Shown here one piece after another: positions 59,501-64,000 of a DNA stretch of 64,000 nucleotides. Position numbers and translations under genes: made by a program. The stretch covers positions 12,168,084 through 12,232,083 of the forward strand of contig NC_064044.1 in assembly GCF_932526225.1 (NCBI RefSeq), read 5' to 3'. The DNA comes from Nematostella vectensis (lineage: Eukaryota; Cnidaria; Anthozoa; Actiniaria; Edwardsiidae). Numbering within the stretch: the stretch's first letter is position 1; every line of letters starts with the position of its first letter. A model generated the notes under the pieces. The model made no database searches, was not told the origin of the DNA, and saw only the letters and a program-made list of their open reading frames with translations.

Positions 59501-61573
59501 GAAAACTAATATATTCCTTATTTGGAAAAACTGCATGATTCTTGTCATTTTTAAGGTGGCCGTATCGCAGGTGCTTCGTAAACTTTATGACTTGTAATCA
59601 GAAAAGAAAAACAGTGAATGTGACCATCTTTAGTCAATGGGGAAGGTCTCTCAAAAGAAACTAAGATTCCTCGTTACCAGATCCCCAAAACGGCAACGGG
59701 GGTTCCCCCTAACACACACACTCGACTGGAAGGTCCGCTCTAATGAAGAAAAATTATCTACCACTGCGAGCTAAAACGAGCTACCTAAGAGAAAATGGTC
59801 CGCTAAATTGATTAACGAATCCCTCCGCTAAAATCCTTGAAGAGTTAAATAAAATTATAAATTTTATAAAACACAGAAATAGAAATGGGCCAATTTATAG
59901 ATAGAAATCCACATAGCCATAGAAATAAGAATTCGTATATTATGCAGATAAGGGATTGGTTGAAAAAAAATTAATTATAGGAATAAAAGGCAAGGTTTAA
60001 TAAAGTAGGACAGAAAACGGAATAGGTATTAAAGTATGTCATAAATAACAGGGGTTCCTCTATTAAGAGGACACCATCGTTTGCTAAGTGGCCGTCTGAT
60101 AAAGATTGGCCGCTTTAGAATAATGAACCACTTAAAGGACCTTTTTAACCTGTATATACTGATCAATCTAGTAGGAGTTTAGGAATGAGCGGATATTTAG
60201 AGACAAACACTATAATGATGGCGCACATTTAATGACCTTTTTAAACCGCACTTATCTTGTTTAAGAATAATTGGACTGAAAGTGAAATTGAGCGCAACTC
60301 ACGGACGCTTTCCTGTGTGTTCACTTTTAGTTTATTCCTTGTACACATATTATGTATTTTGATTATTTTTGGAGTAACGGCTGTAAAAACATATACTTTC
60401 TTAGCCATTAGAACTCTAGCGCTAATTCGTTGTTTTTTATTTTACAAAGTACAATCTTGCATACAGAAGTGGATATTCTAATTAATTTTACCGCCTCTGG
60501 TTAATTGACAAAATCTTCCCGGGTCAGTAGAAATTTCATCAAGTAATTGATTATTTTCCTAAAGACCGCTAATTGTTCATGTGCATTTTGTTTTATTCTT
60601 CCGTTTTACTTGACGTCCGCTTCAAAATGACCAATATGTGAATTTTTTTTGACGGTCACTTAAAGTCGGGAGAATGAAATAAAAATAAAAGTAGTTCAGG
60701 GAAAAAAGGCCACTTTTTGGATATACAGGAATTCATAAGGGAAGAAAATTAAGATAATAGGCCATTTTGTACACGAGGAAATAGAATAAGCGGTTTTGTT
60801 TATTTATTGTATTTGCTTCTTCTGTTTTATAACGTGTAACATTTTTTTTTCTTGTTTTCAGCGATATTTGCACTTGTAATAGAACATCAATATAATATAT
60901 GTTACATATGATGGTCAGCCCCTTCTTGAATGAAAACCTTTGGGATTAGAGGTATAGTATTATCATTCATAACTGTTTCCGAAAAAAGTAATTTAAATTG
61001 ATAAAAAATAAGTGTGTTCATTTACAAACATAATCTGATTTTTAAACACAGTAACCAAGGTGATCTGGGAACAAAAAAGACAACGAAAACGAAGAAGAAA
61101 TAGCACTTATATTTTTTAAAAACCTGACATCAACGCCTACCCTTATATGGGAAATTGGAATTGGAGATTGGGGAAATAAATGAATTTGCGTGATTCACGA
61201 GGTTATTAAATTTTTCTCAACGGGTTTTATACATAGACGGTCCATGGATAGTTAACTAGTCCATACTACAAGTTACCCATCGAATAGAGTACTGATGAAA
61301 TCTACGTACCCATTCAACAGCCAATTATTGTTAAGAATGATGTAAAGCCAGCTGTGTTTTACTGAAGTCACGTGAATATTATTGTGTTTGAACTAAGAAT
61401 AAGCAAAACGAGCAAGACAAACATGACCCATTGTTTAACGCTTGTTCTTCAGGGCATGGTGATATCGCTAGCGGGAGAGAAAATATAAATGAAAGCAACG
61501 GGACGCATCGAAAAACCGCAAGACGCCAGGAAGAAAAGCTTTAAAACCAAGACGAGCAAGTACCGATGGTCAA
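56596..61573. other. AT-rich intergenic spacer with C-rich tracts
   Basis: It holds a 22-base C run (56,869-56,890), a C-rich tract (59,161-59,192) and G/C-poor sequence elsewhere. Phrases such as 'ccgctaaa' and 'taagaggacacc' around 59,720-60,130 look like decayed DNA-element ends. No exon is supported. The last ~150 bp are the probable 5' untranslated region of the next receptor. Confidence 0.4.
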
Positions 61574-63107
61574 ATGGCAAAGTTGAGAATTACTAGATGG
61601 GCTTGTTGGATTTTAGTGATTACGTGTGGTACTTGTTGTGTGTTAACGAAAGGAAGTGTGCACAAACCAAAAAGGATGTCAAATTTGGACGCCGATTTTA
61701 TAATTGGCGGCCTATTTCCAGTCCATGTACAAGAAAAAAACAATGTACGTTGCGATGAAAAACTCTCTGCATGGTTTTATTACATGGAGACAGCGATGGG
61801 TAATAAGGTTTGCTACAAAATGAATGTGTTTGGCTTGATGTGGGTTGAGGCCACATTGTTTGCAATTGCAGAGATTAACAATCGAAAGGACATTCTTCCG
61901 AATATAACACTTGGTTTCGATATCAGAGATTCAGCTAACGATGTCCACAATGCCTTAAACGCTTCACTAGACTTCGTATTACCTCTCAGCGACCCGACAA
62001 CTAATAAAAACACCTCAAAAAGCTCGCATGGAGATACGTGTATTTGCCTGAGTAAGAACTCGGGAATGACTCATCGAGTAAGCGCAGTTATTGGCGGAGC
62101 TGGATCTACAATTTCCAAAGCTGTGAACAACGTTCTTAGTATGAACAACATACCGCAAATTAGTTACTCTTCAACGAGTCCAGCTCTCAGCGACAAGACT
62201 TTCTTCCCTTCATTTCTTCGGACAATTCCCCCTGATTACATCCAAGCGGAGGTAATGGCGGACCTGGTAGCTTACTACGGATGGAGTTATGTGTCAGTTG
62301 TTGCCACAGATGAAGATTACGGCCGGTTGGGGATCGAAGCGTTTAAACAAGAAGTGAAATCTCGAAATGTTTGTATCTCAGTGGATGAGCTTTTTCACCC
62401 AAATAATAATCTCCCAGAAACAAAAGCTTCCATAAAAAGTATCGTAACGAAATTAAAAAATGACAAAAAAGCAACGGTCGTTGTTCTATTTTGCGAGTCG
62501 CCGAACGCGCTTGCCGTGCTGGAAGAGGCGGAACAGCAAGGACTTCATGGAAAAACCTGGATCGGTGCAGAAGCATGGGGAGACAAGTCGACTGTATTGG
62601 ATTTCAAAAACAGCACTGTAGGAGGAATGCTTGGGGTTCTTCCCTGGAAAGGAAGAATTGAAACCTTTGAAGAGCACATGGCAAAGCTTACCCCACTGAA
62701 TTCAAATCATAATCCGTGGTTTCGAGAGTTTTGGGAAGGAAATTTCGGGTGTGTTTTTGATGACCTCTCATCTCCAACTCACATTTCAAAGTCTGAAAAT
62801 TTCTCACGTAGGGGCGTTGTTTTTTCTAAAGGTGAAAAAGTTAAGTGTAGTAATTACGAAGGTACCCCGTCTGGGGAAGCCATTCAACTGAACAAGGCGC
62901 CGAATGTGATGGACAGTGTGTATGCGATTGGCTGGGCGTTGCACAGCATGCTGAATTGTACCCCTGGTGGTCCATCTAAACCAGGAACCTGCTCTAAAAG
63001 GGACCACACGTTCACGCCAAGCGACCTCCTGGAAGAGATTAAGAAAACGAGTTTCACTGGGAAGCTTGGGTACCCTGTGCAATTTGACAAGCATGGGGAC
63101 ACGAAAG
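61574..63107 (+). CDS. Class C GPCR (mGluR-like), ligand-binding exon, incomplete
   Basis: A 511-codon first exon ends in a donor (AAAG|gtaaaa) at 63,107, phase 1. It has a signal peptide, then a venus-flytrap domain: DADFIIGGLFPVH, AVIGGAGSTIS, QISYSSTSPALSDKT, RTIPPDYIQAEVMADLV, YVSVVATDEDYGRLG and NVMDSVYAIGWALHSML. The Thr, Asp and Tyr positions that contact the amino-acid backbone in vertebrate mGluRs appear conserved. The SDGW segment is AEAW here, replacing Asp by Glu. The exon ends at FDKHGDTKG, where this family is expected to continue towards its cysteine-rich and membrane domains. Those lie beyond the window. The start ATG is the first in frame and precedes the signal peptide. It lies head to head with the receptor at 53.4 kb, 8.2 kb away, and is clearly a diverged paralogue, not a recent copy. 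Confidence 0.9.
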
Positions 63108-63124
63108 GTAAAAAAAAGGTGGAA

Positions 63125-63458
63125 GGAGACTGAAAGGTGAAAGAGGAAAGGAGAAAGGGGAGAAGAGAAGGGAGGGGGGAGCAGGAAGCGGAAGAGGGAG
63201 GGAAGCAAGAAGGGGGTAGGAAGGGGGTGAGGGGAGAAGGGAATGGGGGAGGGAGGGAGGTAGAAAGGGGAGGAGGGAGGGAAGGAGGTAGGGGAAGAGG
63301 AAGGGGAAGAGGGAGGGGAGAAGGGAGGGAAGGAGGAAGAGGAGAAGGGAGGGAGGGAGAAAAGGAGGAAGGGGAGGAGGAAGGGGAAGAGGGAGGGGAG
63401 AAGGGAGGGAAGGAGGAAGGGGAGGAAGGAGGGAAGGATAGAAAGAAGATTTCTTAAA
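63125..63458. repeat. Imperfect polypurine tract in the receptor intron
   Basis: About 330 bases are almost only A and G, with loose GGGAGG/GGAAGG units and no fixed period. Frames through it on either strand are compositional. Confidence 0.85.
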
Positions 63459-63715
63459 CTTTTGGCTAGTAAATAAACGCTACCTGGCCCTACAGATATC
63501 ACTTTATTATTTCGTTTTGGCCTTCCTGCTTTTAAGCAAGCCCCGCTCCAGTGTAAAACAAGGCGTATAACCTTGATGTGTTTTAATAAGATAAAACAAC
63601 CCACCCAGCAATTAGCCGCAGCCCTTGCCATCCCATCCCAAGCAAACACACCCTTAGCTACCCCATCCCAAGTGCTTACATCCATGGATATCACGTCCTT
63701 AGTTACTTGCTTAGA

Positions 63716-64000
63716 GCTGTTATGGAGTAAGTACGCAGCTGCTTTGTCTCCTATTATCTTTGCTCTACAAAGGAGTTCTTTCGTCTCTATTCTTCTCGTT
63801 CTTCGTGTCGAGCTGCGGATATTGTTTATTTGCCCAATCAAATTGCAGCTTGTAAGAGCTGCGTACTGACCCGTTATGGAGTAAGTACGCAGCTGCTTTG
63901 TCTCCTAATATCTTTGCTCTTGAAAGGAGTTCTTTTGTCTCTATTCTTCTCGTTCTTTGTGTCGGGGTGCGGATAGTGTTCATTTGCCCAATCAAATTGC
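63716..64000. repeat. Tandem repeat, about 176-bp unit, running out of the window
   Basis: The segment starting GTTATGGAGTAAGTACGCAGC repeats directly at about 63,718 and 63,893 with a handful of differences. It continues past the end of the window. It lies within the intron of the second receptor gene. Confidence 0.85.

Noticed and set aside
62804-63841. 345-codon minus-strand frame through the polypurine tract
   Set aside because: It is antisense to the receptor exon and to a purine tract. The protein is Pro/Ser/Phe-biased with no domain.
63716-64000. Minus-strand frames of the type IRTPTQRTRRIETKELL in the terminal repeat
   Set aside because: The peptide repeats only because the 176-bp DNA unit repeats. 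There is no start, domain or splice support.

Overview
The window is animal nuclear DNA, most likely from an anthozoan cnidarian (sea anemone type). I infer this from intron-rich genes that align well to vertebrate orthologues, AT-rich spacers, metabotropic-glutamate-like class C receptors with few introns, and a dense load of short inverted-repeat elements and tandem arrays. No species-diagnostic gene is present, so the organism call is an inference.

Layout. 1-12.5 kb has no gene I can support. It holds short inverted-repeat elements, an 11-bp purine minisatellite (3.4-4.85 kb), a ~69-bp array (9.13-9.5 kb) and a 34-bp satellite (10.7-12.1 kb). 12.5-16.4 kb (+) carries the last four exons of a zona pellucida (ZP) domain protein. 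17.66-18.68 kb is a near-perfect 510-bp tandem duplication that includes a possible promoter and first exon. 19.3-28.1 kb (-) is a 13-exon KICS2 (C12orf66, KICSTOR subunit) orthologue. 30.2-42.8 kb (+) is an 18-exon V-ATPase subunit H (ATP6V1H) orthologue. These two lysosome-associated genes lie head to head about 2 kb apart. 45.6-53.4 kb (-) is a class C GPCR split by a 4.8-kb transposon. 61.6-63.1 kb (+) is the ligand-binding exon of a second class C GPCR, cut by the window edge.

The most unusual object is the 4,822-bp element at 46,255-51,076. It has 13-bp perfect terminal inverted repeats starting CACGCC and a 3-bp AAC target duplication. It carries two convergent genes: a spliced 778-residue protein whose motif order and spacing recall the RAG1/Transib catalytic core, and a 236-residue protein of unknown family. 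It sits inside the receptor's coding sequence between TM6 and TM7. Splice signals overlapping its two termini would remove nearly all of it and leave an in-frame 24-nt scar, so it may behave as a transposon-born intron.

A second pattern recurs. In both housekeeping genes, tandem arrays in introns have copied the 3' splice-acceptor region, in two cases with the first bases of the exon. This is seen 3 times in ATP6V1H intron 2, 22 or more times in ATP6V1H intron 16, and several times in KICS2 intron 3. Exon structures were derived by hand from splice signals, reading phase and remembered protein families. No search was run.
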